From contig NZ_MPZV01000002.1 in the NCBI RefSeq assembly GCF_002020355.1, positions 744,001 to 808,000 on the forward strand: 64,000 nt of DNA, in the 5' to 3' direction. Of the stretch, positions 52,941 through 62,040 are shown piece after piece. Position numbers and translations under genes: made by a program. The stretch is from Thioclava sediminum. Lineage in GTDB: Bacteria; Pseudomonadota; Alphaproteobacteria; Rhodobacterales; Rhodobacteraceae. The notes under the pieces were generated by a model. The model worked only from the letters and a program-made list of their open reading frames with translations. It was not told the origin of the DNA and did not search any database. The first letter of the stretch is position 1. Each line of letters opens with the position of its first letter.

Positions 52941-55423
52941 GCCACCCACCTCTGCATAGCGGGCGCCCCGAGGAGACGATCGATGTCTATATCCGATGGC
53001 CACCGTGGCCCCGGCAAGACATCCCCCTGTGCGCCTGCAGCTCTGACCGCTTCAGCTTGAGCGCCAAGGTCGAAACAATACACGGGCAGGCCGGTGGCGA
53101 GCGCCTCATGCGTGGTGAAGGAAAAGGTTTCCGGCCAAAGCGATGGGATCAGCCATCGCTCAATTTCGTACCGCGCTACCAGCATCTGCAAATCTAGGGG
53201 CTCAAACGGGCCGTGAACGTGGTTCGGCGCTCCCAAATGAAACCGCGGATCGAGACTTCCCAACAGGACCAGCCGCGCGCGGCCATTGGCGGCGAAGGTC
53301 TCGCCCAGAGCTTCGACAACCGCTGCGCCTTTGTGGACGCTGATATGACCAAGCACGCCAAGAACAGAGCCCGCGGTGGGGGACCCCTCCTGGTGTCCCG
53401 GAGGCGCATGAATGAGAGCCGCAGGGCGCGCCACATGATGCGGTTTGCAGTCGATCTTATGCGCGCAATCGGGACGAGCCGAAGCTACAATTTCTGCGGA
53501 GCTGCGGGAGAATACTTGCAATCGCGTTGCGCTGGTCAGTGCCGTGCCCCACGCGCTTTCCCAATCCGAGAGTTCGTCGGTTGAAGAGCGCCGAGACGAC
53601 TTTCGAGACTTGGCCCGAGGGCCGATGTATTCGGGGATCTCGCGCAAGCTGTTTGGCGCACGCAGGAGCGTGTAGGCCTCGCTTAGGGGCAAGTAGTCGT
53701 GAAACAGGATATCGAGCCGCTGCCCCGCGGATAGTTCCGTAAGCAGCGCGGGTATCTCGAGCGGGCTCGGATGGCCAACGCCGCAGGAATAGATGACGTG
53801 GCGATCCGGCAGAAGCTTCAGCAGGGATAGCACTACCGCGCGATCCGATGTCTCGACCGTGCTCAGGCCTAGCGGGTCGTGAAGCTCGATAGACCAGCGC
53901 ACGGGCCCACCGACGCGAAGAACGACGCACCGCCGGCCGGCGCGAAGCTCCGAGGCGATTTCTTTGCGCAACCACATTTCCGCCCCACCGCCGAGGGAAT
54001 GTCCGAGCCATAACTTGATCGGCTCGCCTTGCAGCGCACCCGCTCGGGCTAGGGCGAGCGCGAAACGCGGGGCCGCGAGCGGATCACTGGCGAGAAAACG
54101 ATCGACGGCGCGCGGATAGCTTGGATAGCGCCTCTCGATCTTCGCCTGATTGGCATCCAGAAGCTTTCGCCGCGCCGCCGCACCGAAGGAGGCGCTACCG
54201 CGATGCTCCACGAAGAGCGAGCCGATCCCGACATGCCGCCCGCCAAGCCGCCGCGCCTTCTGACACCAATCCGTCTCTTCCCCGTAGCCGCGCCCGAACG
54301 CAGGATCGAATCGCGGGAGCTTGGTAAGAAAGTGCGGCGCGAGCGCCATGCAAAAGCCGATCCCGGTCGGCAGTTCGGCGCGCGCCTGCACCGGGTTCAT
54401 GCGCGCGGCGATGGCGTCGATCTGACCGACGGCACCGGGCGGCAAATCGCTCCGCGCTCCGGCTGTCGGCACGGACAATATCTGCGCGTCATTCGACATT
54501 GGCGTGACGCTTGCGACCTGCGGATCGGAAAGCGGAGCCAAAAGCCGCGACGCCCAGCCTGCGGGCACGAGGGCATCGGAATTCAGCAAGACCACGGGGC
54601 GATCGGGAAAGCGCCTGAGCGCCGCTTCAAACCCGCGATTGACCGACGCGACGAAGCCGAGATTTGCGTCATTTTCCAGAAGCGTCACATTGGCCCGGCC
54701 AGCACCCCAATCGCGCAGAAACGGCCGCATCTCTGGATCGGTCGAGCGATCCTCGATCACGATCAGATGCCAGTCGAGATCGGTGTGCTGCACGACGCGG
54801 GCGAGCGCCTCGCGCAGCAGCGCCCGCGCGTTGAACACGGGCAACACGATCACGATCCCGGGGAACGTAGGCGGCTCAGTCGGCGACGAGTCGCGGAGAA
54901 AATCAGACGGCAGCGTCGCACCCCGCGACTGCCCCACGAAACCGAGCGCAGATTTCACGCGAATTCCCGCAGCACTGTCGCCGTGGTGTCGCCAGCGCCA
55001 GATATCGTGGGCATGACGGGCGATTCGCCACAGGAACACCGGGGTAAGACGCAACTGCTCCCATGCGAGGCGAACCCTGCCGATCGGCGGCAATACCCAG
55101 CTTTCCTCACCCTGCCCATCGGCACCTGTATCGGGAATGACCAGCTCCACCTTGCCGGGCCAGAAAGGCACATCAAAGGCGAACTTCGCTTGCCCCGATG
55201 GATCAGGCTCGAGCGCGCAGCGCTGCGCCACGCCCCCCAGGCGTAAAATCACCTCGCGCGCATCGATTCGCCCTTCCAGGCGAAGACGGTTGCCGCGGAA
55301 ATCGTAGCGCGTGACATGCACCCGCCGAGCCGCCGCGCGCGGCCCCAGATCCGGCACCCTCCGCGAAATCCTGAGATTCGCATCTACATATCGCTGAAAG
55401 ACCCGGAAAATTCTGCCAAGCAC
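52937..55423 (-). CDS. Bifunctional GT2-GT4 glycosyltransferase
   Basis: The 828-residue protein carries two transferase units. A GT2 domain (about 185-450) has VIVLPVFNARALLREAL, VIEDRSTD, VLLNSDALVPAGW and EETDWCQKARRLG. A GT-B/GT4 domain (about 470-815) ends with SLWPETFSFTTHEALATGLPVY. The first 150 residues are of unknown fold. The start is GTG at 55423, with GAGGAACC 7 bases upstream. It is the first gene of a two-gene unit with the sulfotransferase-like gene, 91 bases after tRNA-Trp on the same strand. Confidence 0.87.
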   Translation of the reverse strand: MLGRIFRVFQRYVDANLRISRRVPDLGPRAAARRVHVTRYDFRGNRLRLEGRIDAREVILRLGGVAQRCALEPDPSGQAKFAFDVPFWPGKVELVIPDTGADGQGEESWVLPPIGRVRLAWEQLRLTPVFLWRIARHAHDIWRWRHHGDSAAGIRVKSALGFVGQSRGATLPSDFLRDSSPTEPPTFPGIVIVLPVFNARALLREALARVVQHTDLDWHLIVIEDRSTDPEMRPFLRDWGAGRANVTLLENDANLGFVASVNRGFEAALRRFPDRPVVLLNSDALVPAGWASRLLAPLSDPQVASVTPMSNDAQILSVPTAGARSDLPPGAVGQIDAIAARMNPVQARAELPTGIGFCMALAPHFLTKLPRFDPAFGRGYGEETDWCQKARRLGGRHVGIGSLFVEHRGSASFGAAARRKLLDANQAKIERRYPSYPRAVDRFLASDPLAAPRFALALARAGALQGEPIKLWLGHSLGGGAEMWLRKEIASELRAGRRCVVLRVGGPVRWSIELHDPLGLSTVETSDRAVVLSLLKLLPDRHVIYSCGVGHPSPLEIPALLTELSAGQRLDILFHDYLPLSEAYTLLRAPNSLREIPEYIGPRAKSRKSSRRSSTDELSDWESAWGTALTSATRLQVFSRSSAEIVASARPDCAHKIDCKPHHVARPAALIHAPPGHQEGSPTAGSVLGVLGHISVHKGAAVVEALGETFAANGRARLVLLGSLDPRFHLGAPNHVHGPFEPLDLQMLVARYEIERWLIPSLWPETFSFTTHEALATGLPVYCFDLGAQAEAVRAAGAQGDVLPGPRWPSDIDIDRLLGAPAMQRWVA

Positions 55424-55514
55424 GACGGTTCCTCGCGACAGCGCCCAAAACCGGCGTCAGAGGACGCCACTTCGGGAACGTTACGCGAACGAACGTAAAT
55501 TTTCAGGAAACGGC

Positions 55515-55590
55515 TGGCAGGGGCAGAGGGACTCGAACCCGCGACCCTCGGTTTTGGAGACCGATGCTCTACCAACTGAGCTATACCCCT
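55515..55590 (-). tRNA. trnW: tRNA-Trp (anticodon CCA)
   Basis: The minus strand folds into a 76-base cloverleaf: acceptor AGGGGTA with TGCCCCT, D-arm AGCTCAGTTGGTAGAGC, anticodon loop TCTCCAAAA (CCA reads UGG), T-arm GGTTCGAGTCC, and an encoded 3' CCA. In relatives this gene often lies between tuf and secE; here both flanks have been expanded. Confidence 0.97.
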
Positions 55591-55604
55591 AGGCCGTGGC
55601 GTGG

Positions 55605-55633
55605 GTGCTAAAGTCTCACGCGACCGAAATCAA
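55605..55633 (-). promoter_or_regulatory. Candidate promoter of tRNA-Trp
   Basis: TTGATT (-35) and TAGCAC (-10), 17 bases apart on the minus strand, end 15 bases before the tRNA. The second tuf has the same TTGATT and a TAG-starting -10 at the same spacing. Confidence 0.5.
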
Positions 55634-55753
55634 GTGCCTTTCCACCGATCTTTCGCATTTCCCCGCCGAAGAAATCGCCGTGGAACGCATGCCGGGCGCA
55701 GATCGTTTTTCTCCCGAACCTGCGCAAGCTGCGCCTCAAGGAAAGGAAAGCAA

Positions 55754-56314
55754 ATGCCCAAGATTTCCGAAGCCCGTATTCTGATCATGGCTACCGACGG
55801 TTTCGAGCAAGCCGAGTTGACCGTTCCGCGCGACAAGCTGACCGAGGCTGGCGCGCAAATTGACCTCGCCTCTCTCGACGGTGAAGACATTCGAGGCTGG
55901 GACGAGACCGACTGGGGCGAGACCGTTTCGGTGCAGTGCAAGATCTCGGACGTCGTCGCCTCCAACTACGATGCGATCGTTCTCCCCGGCGGTCAGATCA
56001 ACCCCGACCTTCTTCGCGTCGAAAAAAGCGCGCTGGATCTCCTGCGCAGCTTCTACGACCAAGGCAAGGTGGTCGCCGCGATCTGCCACGCACCGTGGCT
56101 CCTGATCGAGGCTGGCATCGCCAAGGGGCGCAAAATGACCTCGTATCACTCGGTCCGCACCGATGTCGAAAACGCCGGCGGCGACTGGGTGAACGAATCC
56201 GTGGTGTCCGACAATGGCGTCGTCACGTCGCGCAACCCGAACGATCTGGACGATTTCGTCGCCAAGATCATCGAAGAGATTCAGGAAGGCCGCCACATGC
56301 GCGAGGCCGCCTGA
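55754..56314 (+). CDS. DJ-1/PfpI family protein (type 1 glutamine amidotransferase-like)
   Basis: The 186-residue protein is of the PfpI/YhbO/DJ-1 type, linked to glyoxal or protein-damage stress. It has the ILIMATDGFEQAEL start with the acidic Glu18, VLPGGQINPD, and the nucleophile elbow AAICHAPWLL with Cys111-His112. AAGGAAAGGAAAG precedes the ATG at 55754; earlier in-frame codons cover the tRNA promoter region. It is divergent from tRNA-Trp. Enzymatic activity in this family is still debated. Confidence 0.92.
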   Translation: MPKISEARILIMATDGFEQAELTVPRDKLTEAGAQIDLASLDGEDIRGWDETDWGETVSVQCKISDVVASNYDAIVLPGGQINPDLLRVEKSALDLLRSFYDQGKVVAAICHAPWLLIEAGIAKGRKMTSYHSVRTDVENAGGDWVNESVVSDNGVVTSRNPNDLDDFVAKIIEEIQEGRHMREAA

Positions 56315-56324
56315 TCTCGAGAGA

Positions 56325-57311
56325 CTATCGCTTCCTGCGCTTCGAATAAAGGCGCAGGAAGCCCATTACGATCAACTGCGCGGCGACGATCACCACGCAG
56401 ACGATTACCAGATAATTGAACGCATTGTCGGAGTTCAGCCCCGGCATCCCGCCAATGTTGACCCCGAACAGACCGGTAAGAAACCCGAGCGGCAGGAAGA
56501 TCGTCGATACGACCGACAGCACGAAAGTGTTGCGGTTGACCCGGTCCGAGAGTTGGCTCGACAGTTCTTCGCGAAGCACCTGCGCCTGATCGCGCAGCTC
56601 GTCCATATCTTCCGAAATCCGCGTCATCTTCAGCGCTTCTTCCTCGATCTCGCGCCGCGTGACCTCGTCGATGATCGGGCTCGCCGCCTGTGTCAGACGG
56701 ATCAACGCCTCGCGTTGCGGCGCGAGGTAACGCCGCGCCGCAATCACCTGCAGCCGCAAATCCAGAACATCGTGGCGCATGTGATCGGCCTGCCCGCCAT
56801 AGACCTGATCTTCCAACGCCTCGGCACGCTCGTCCAACTCGGTCTGGAACACACCGATATTGCCGACGATATCCTCGGTCAGTCGCACGAGGAAGGTTCC
56901 CGCATCGCTGGGCCCTTTGCCGTCGCGGATCGCCGCGTTCATCCCTTCGATCGCGCGCACCCGCTTGCGTGAAATCGTGAGGATACGCTGACGGTCGAGA
57001 TACATCCGCAGCGAGACCATATCTTCGGGGTCTTCGCCCTCGTTGAAGTTGATCGCGCGCAGGATCACCAACAGCCCCTCGCCGATCTGACTCATGCGCG
57101 GGCGCGTATCGACATCCAGCAAGGCCTCCACCGCCTGCGGGTCGAGGTAATCCAGCTCCTCGCGAATCCAGCGCTGCGCCTGCGGGTGCGTCCCGTCCAG
57201 ATGCGCCCAGGCGAGCCGCTCGTCCCGCAACGCCTCGACGATGTCGGCAGGCCCGTCGGGATCGGGTGCCCCCGACAGGATATGCGAGAAGAGGATCGGG
57301 CTGTTGGTCAT
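56325..57311 (-). CDS. CorA/ZntB-type divalent cation transporter
   Basis: The 328-residue protein has a long cytoplasmic domain with coiled helices and two C-terminal membrane helices. The family selectivity motif is GVN (283-285, in LFGVNIGGMPG). The N-terminal DERLAWAHLDGTHP and the mostly acidic cytoplasmic part resemble ZntB, a Zn2+ transporter, more than CorA of the GMN-MPEL type. The substrate cannot be fixed from sequence. It converges with the DJ-1 gene after 10 bases. Confidence 0.88.
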   Translation of the reverse strand: MTNSPILFSHILSGAPDPDGPADIVEALRDERLAWAHLDGTHPQAQRWIREELDYLDPQAVEALLDVDTRPRMSQIGEGLLVILRAINFNEGEDPEDMVSLRMYLDRQRILTISRKRVRAIEGMNAAIRDGKGPSDAGTFLVRLTEDIVGNIGVFQTELDERAEALEDQVYGGQADHMRHDVLDLRLQVIAARRYLAPQREALIRLTQAASPIIDEVTRREIEEEALKMTRISEDMDELRDQAQVLREELSSQLSDRVNRNTFVLSVVSTIFLPLGFLTGLFGVNIGGMPGLNSDNAFNYLVIVCVVIVAAQLIVMGFLRLYSKRRKR

Positions 57312-57381
57312 CCGGGCTCCGGGAGAAATCGTCGCGTTGCCCAGAGCCTAGCGTCGTTGCGCGCAGCGGCAAGCCTCTCGC

Positions 57382-58050
57382 TCAAGGTGCGTGTTCGGCC
57401 AGCGCCGCCACATCCCCTGCCTCCAGCGCGGGCAACGCCCTCTGGATCGCCTCCACCGGCCAGTCCCACCACCCCAGATCGAGCAATCGTGCAATCTCAT
57501 CGGGGCTGAACCGGGACCGCACCACGCGCGCCGGATTGCCCGCGACGATGGCAAAGGGCGGCACGTCCTGCGCGACAACCGAGCCAGCCGCCACGATCGC
57601 CCCCGCGCCGATGCGCACCCCCGGCATCACCATCGCGTTGAAGCCGAGCCAGACATCCGGCCCGATCACGGTGTCGCCGATCGCGGCATTCTCATCGAGA
57701 TATTTGCCCGCCGTCTCCATGTCGAAGATCCGGAACGGATAGGTGGTGATCCCGCCCATCGGATGATTGGCCGAGGCCGTGATGAAGCGCACCCCGTGCG
57801 CGATCTGCGCGAAAGCCCCGATCACCAGCCGCTCGGGGCAGCCGGGATAGAGGTAGGGCGCAAGCTCCGCCGCCGCGTCCGGCGTGGGCACAAGCGGGCT
57901 GTAATAGGCATAGCGACCAACCTCGATATTGGGATGATCGATCACCGCCTGCAGAAACACTGTGGGTTCATGCGGGGTGCCATCGGGCAGAAGAACGGGA
58001 TTGCGGGTATCGGGCGCAGGAAAGCGCCGCGGCAGCGAATGAGCAGACAT
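57382..58050 (-). CDS. CatB/Vat-related hexapeptide O-acetyltransferase
   Basis: The 222-residue protein is a left-handed beta-helix acetyltransferase of the CatB/Vat class. It has SANHPMGGITTYPF (catalytic His), then the hexapeptide run AAIGDTVIGPDVWLGFNAMVMPGVRIGAGAIVAAGSVV (in parts) and the closing FAIVAGNPARVVR. Chloramphenicol and streptogramin acetyltransferases belong here, but so do many sugar or unknown O-acetyltransferases. A resistance role should not be assumed. Confidence 0.85.
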   Translation of the reverse strand: MSAHSLPRRFPAPDTRNPVLLPDGTPHEPTVFLQAVIDHPNIEVGRYAYYSPLVPTPDAAAELAPYLYPGCPERLVIGAFAQIAHGVRFITASANHPMGGITTYPFRIFDMETAGKYLDENAAIGDTVIGPDVWLGFNAMVMPGVRIGAGAIVAAGSVVAQDVPPFAIVAGNPARVVRSRFSPDEIARLLDLGWWDWPVEAIQRALPALEAGDVAALAEHAP

Positions 58051-58173
58051 GGACAGACCTCTCGCGATCAGAGTTTCAGGGAAACGGGATCAGAAAAGGG
58101 TCTTGTCCATCGGAGCCTCCATCATGCGCTTCATCAGTCTAGCGCAAGCGACGGGGCCGCGCCAGCCGCCCGC

Positions 58174-59049
58174 TCACAGCTTGCGCGCAAGCCAATCCTT
58201 CACCGCCTCCGCGATCTGCTCCGCCGCCTTCGGGTCGAGGTGGAAATGGTGGTCGCCCGCGATCTCGATGCTCTCGTAATCGGCGATCAGCTCGCCCCCC
58301 CATCGCGCCAGCTCCGCCGTGCCCTCGCGCTGCGCCCGGATCCCGTCCCCGGCCCAGATGTTGAGGACTGGCGCGCGGATCGCCCGCAGCACCGCCTCCA
58401 CGTCGTCGCGATCGAGCTTCACCGCCGAGCTCGCGAACAGCCGCCGGTCGCCACGCAGATGCCAGCCCTCCGGGCCTTCTTCCAGCGCACGCTCCGCCAG
58501 CGCCTCGGCCACCGCGCGCGCATTCGCCTGCCCCGCGCGGCGCGCGATATAGTCCTCACGCGTCGGGAAACGGCGCGGAGGCCGCGCCGCCTGCGTTGGC
58601 ACCTCGGTCAGATAGGCGCGCAGCGTTGTGACGAAATCCCGCGCCACCGGCTCGGGGGCCAGCGAATCGAGCGCGATGAAACCCCGCACCCGCTCCGGCA
58701 TTGCCGCCGCGAGCAGCGCCGAGATATTGGCGCCGCGCGAATGGCCCAGCAGCACGCACTCCTCCCAGCCCAGAGCGTCGAGCACCCGCAGGATCTGCGG
58801 CAGGTCGTCCCAGATATTATAGCTCGCATGGGCCGCGCGATGCCCGCTCAGGCCCTGCCCGCTCAGATCGAGCGCGACGACGTGGCAGCCCTCGAGCTGC
58901 GGCGCGAGCGCGGCAAAGCTGCCCGCATGATCCATCCAGCCATGCAGTGCCAAGACCGGAAGACCGTCCTCGGGTCCCCAGGCAAGCCCAGCGATCCGCA
59001 GCCCGTCCACGTCCCAATGGCACTCGCGTGCCGCAGTTGCCTCTGCCAT
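58174..59049 (-). CDS. Alpha/beta hydrolase
   Basis: The 291-residue protein has the alpha/beta hydrolase core: ALHGWMDHAGSF (oxyanion region), the nucleophile elbow GHSRGAN with Ser104, and the distal His in AGDHHFHLD near the C-terminus. The start at 59049 is preferred over the ATG at 59058 because TAGGAGG lies 9 bases before the former and directly abuts the latter. A 123-base gap separates it from the acetyltransferase gene. The substrate is unknown. Confidence 0.88.
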   Translation of the reverse strand: MAEATAARECHWDVDGLRIAGLAWGPEDGLPVLALHGWMDHAGSFAALAPQLEGCHVVALDLSGQGLSGHRAAHASYNIWDDLPQILRVLDALGWEECVLLGHSRGANISALLAAAMPERVRGFIALDSLAPEPVARDFVTTLRAYLTEVPTQAARPPRRFPTREDYIARRAGQANARAVAEALAERALEEGPEGWHLRGDRRLFASSAVKLDRDDVEAVLRAIRAPVLNIWAGDGIRAQREGTAELARWGGELIADYESIEIAGDHHFHLDPKAAEQIAEAVKDWLARKL

Positions 59050-59142
59050 GTCCCGCATCCTCCTACATGGTCCGCCCGCAGAAGACCTAGCGCGACACGC
59101 CCGCGATTACGACCACCCGCACAGGCCCTTCACGCAAAGCAA

Positions 59143-59168
59143 AAGGGCCGCCCAACCGGGCGGCCCTT
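59143..59168. terminator. Terminator after the second tuf gene
   Basis: A perfect 11-bp stem (AAGGGCCGCCC) with an AACC loop, followed on the minus strand by TTGCTTT, lies 24 bases past the tuf stop. Confidence 0.85.
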
Positions 59169-59189
59169 CGCAAATCGCTATGATCCGAG

Positions 59190-60367
<1,178 letters not shown>

Positions 60368-60427
60368 CTCGCGGGGCGCCTCTGGTTAGGGGGCCGCTAG
60401 CAGCGAGCCCGAGTCAATATCGCGCGC

Positions 60428-60456
60428 TACCTATTGCGCTGGCGGGGAAAAATCAA
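60428..60456 (-). promoter_or_regulatory. Candidate promoter of the second tuf gene
   Basis: TTGATT (-35) and TAGGTA (-10) with a 17-base spacer on the minus strand, about 60 bases before the start codon. It lies in the 167-base divergent gap shared with the cytochrome P450 gene. Confidence 0.45.
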
Positions 60457-60534
60457 GCCCGGAATGCAGGGTTTCCCCTGTCTGTGTTCGCGGTTTCCCT
60501 TGGGCAGCGACCGGCGCCGCACTACCATCTGCTC

Positions 60535-61908
60535 ATGGATTACGCTGCGACAGACGACACCTACCGCCTTCCGGCCCGCGCGCCCCTTGCCGAGCATCCG
60601 CTGGGCATCTTCGCGAGCTTCCGCGCCGCGCGGCGTAACCTTTTGGAAATCATACCGGAACTGGCGACACATGCGCCGATCATCTCGGGCAATACCGGGG
60701 CGCGCTGGCATATGGTGATGGACCCCGACAGCTTGCGCCACATCCTCAAGACGCGCGTCGACGACTATCCGAAATCGGTGGTGACCAAACTCATCCTCGG
60801 CCCTGCCGTAGGGGAAGGGCTATTCGTCGCCGAAGGGGCCGAATGGCGCTGGCAGCGCCGCGCCGCCTCTCCGGTCTTCGCCGCGCGCAACATGGAGGCG
60901 CTCGCCCCCGTCATGGGGGCCGCAGCCGAGGCCTCCGCCGCACGTATCAGCACCGCCGCCGATACCGGTCGCGCGGTGGACCTGCATCAGGAAATGGTGG
61001 CCGCGACCTTCGAGGTGATCTCGGACGTGACCTTCTCGGGCGACGAGGGCTTCGACCGCGCCGCGATCCATCGGGCGATCGACGCCTATATCGCGCAGAC
61101 GGCGAAGGTGTCGCTTCTAGATCTCTTCGCCCTGCCCGCCTGGGTGCCGCGCCCGCATCGAGTGATCTCCTCGGGCGTCGTGCGCGACCTCAAGCGCCAT
61201 GCGGACCGCGCGATCGAGGCCCGGCGTGCGGGCGAGGCGAAAGCGGTGCCCGACCTTCTGGACCTGCTCGACGGCGCGCAGGACCCCGAAACCGGCCGCG
61301 AGATGAGCCCGGCCGAGCTGCGCGACAACCTGCTGACCTTCATCGTCGCAGGCCACGAGACGACGGCGCTGACGCTCGCCTGGGCGCTCTACCTCTGCGC
61401 TTTCGACCCCGAGGTTCAGGAGGCCGCCCGCAGCGAGGCGCAGGCCGCGCTCGGTACCCACGTGGCGACCGTCGACGACCTGCCAAAGATGCCCCTCATC
61501 GCGCAGATCGTGAACGAGAGCCTGCGCCTCTACCCGCCTGCGGGCTTCCTGTCGCGCACGGCGCGCAAACCCGACACGCTTCTGGGGCGCGAGGTACGCG
61601 CGGGCGACACGGTGATGCTGCCGATCTACGCGCTGCACCGTCACCATGCGCTCTGGGACAACCCGCATACCTTCCGCCCGGAGCGCTTCGCCAGTCCGAC
61701 GCATGACCGCTTCGCCTTCCTGCCCTTCGGGGCCGGGCCGCGGATCTGCATCGGCGCGGGCTTCGCGATGCAGGAAGCGCAAATCATCCTCGCCACGCTT
61801 CTCGCCCGGTTCCGCTTCACCGCGGTGCCGGGACGCGAGCCCGTGCCGGAGATGATCCTGACGACACGCCCCAAGGGCGGCATCTGGCTGACGGTGGAGC
61901 GCGCATAA
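60535..61908 (+). CDS. Cytochrome P450
   Basis: The 457-residue haem monooxygenase has the I-helix AGHETT (272-277), the K-helix ExxR in ESLRLYPP (Glu328, Arg331) and the haem loop FGAGPRICIG (398-407, Cys405). Length and motifs resemble the CYP102/CYP110-like fatty-acid or terpene class in soluble bacterial forms; there is no fused reductase. No clear Shine-Dalgarno precedes the ATG at 60535. It is divergent from tuf and no ferredoxin gene is near. The substrate is unknown. Confidence 0.92.
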   Translation: MDYAATDDTYRLPARAPLAEHPLGIFASFRAARRNLLEIIPELATHAPIISGNTGARWHMVMDPDSLRHILKTRVDDYPKSVVTKLILGPAVGEGLFVAEGAEWRWQRRAASPVFAARNMEALAPVMGAAAEASAARISTAADTGRAVDLHQEMVAATFEVISDVTFSGDEGFDRAAIHRAIDAYIAQTAKVSLLDLFALPAWVPRPHRVISSGVVRDLKRHADRAIEARRAGEAKAVPDLLDLLDGAQDPETGREMSPAELRDNLLTFIVAGHETTALTLAWALYLCAFDPEVQEAARSEAQAALGTHVATVDDLPKMPLIAQIVNESLRLYPPAGFLSRTARKPDTLLGREVRAGDTVMLPIYALHRHHALWDNPHTFRPERFASPTHDRFAFLPFGAGPRICIGAGFAMQEAQIILATLLARFRFTAVPGREPVPEMILTTRPKGGIWLTVERA

Positions 61909-61930
61909 CGCGCGAGAGCGAACACGCGCC

Positions 61931-61996
61931 CTTCGCCTTGGCGAAAATATTCCGGGGGTGAATTGCCCGACAGGGCAAGAGGGGGCAGCGCCCCCT
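61931..61996. repeat. Hairpin-rich intergenic element
   Basis: Three short inverted repeats in a row lie between the convergent P450 and parC genes: TTCGCC-TT-GGCGAA (61932-61945), TTGCCC-GACA-GGGCAA and AGGGGG-CAGCG-CCCCCT (61980-61996). The block resembles an intergenic palindromic repeat I recall from Rhodobacterales genomes; that recollection was not checked. It may also act as a terminator. Confidence 0.5.
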
Positions 61997-62040
61997 GCCG
62001 GATCGCCCGGGCCTGCCCGGACGACCCCTCAGGCAAAGCC

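Noticed and set aside
57382-58050. Antibiotic-resistance acetyltransferase (chloramphenicol or streptogramin)
   Set aside because: The fold is shared by many O-acetyltransferases and nothing in the context indicates drug resistance.
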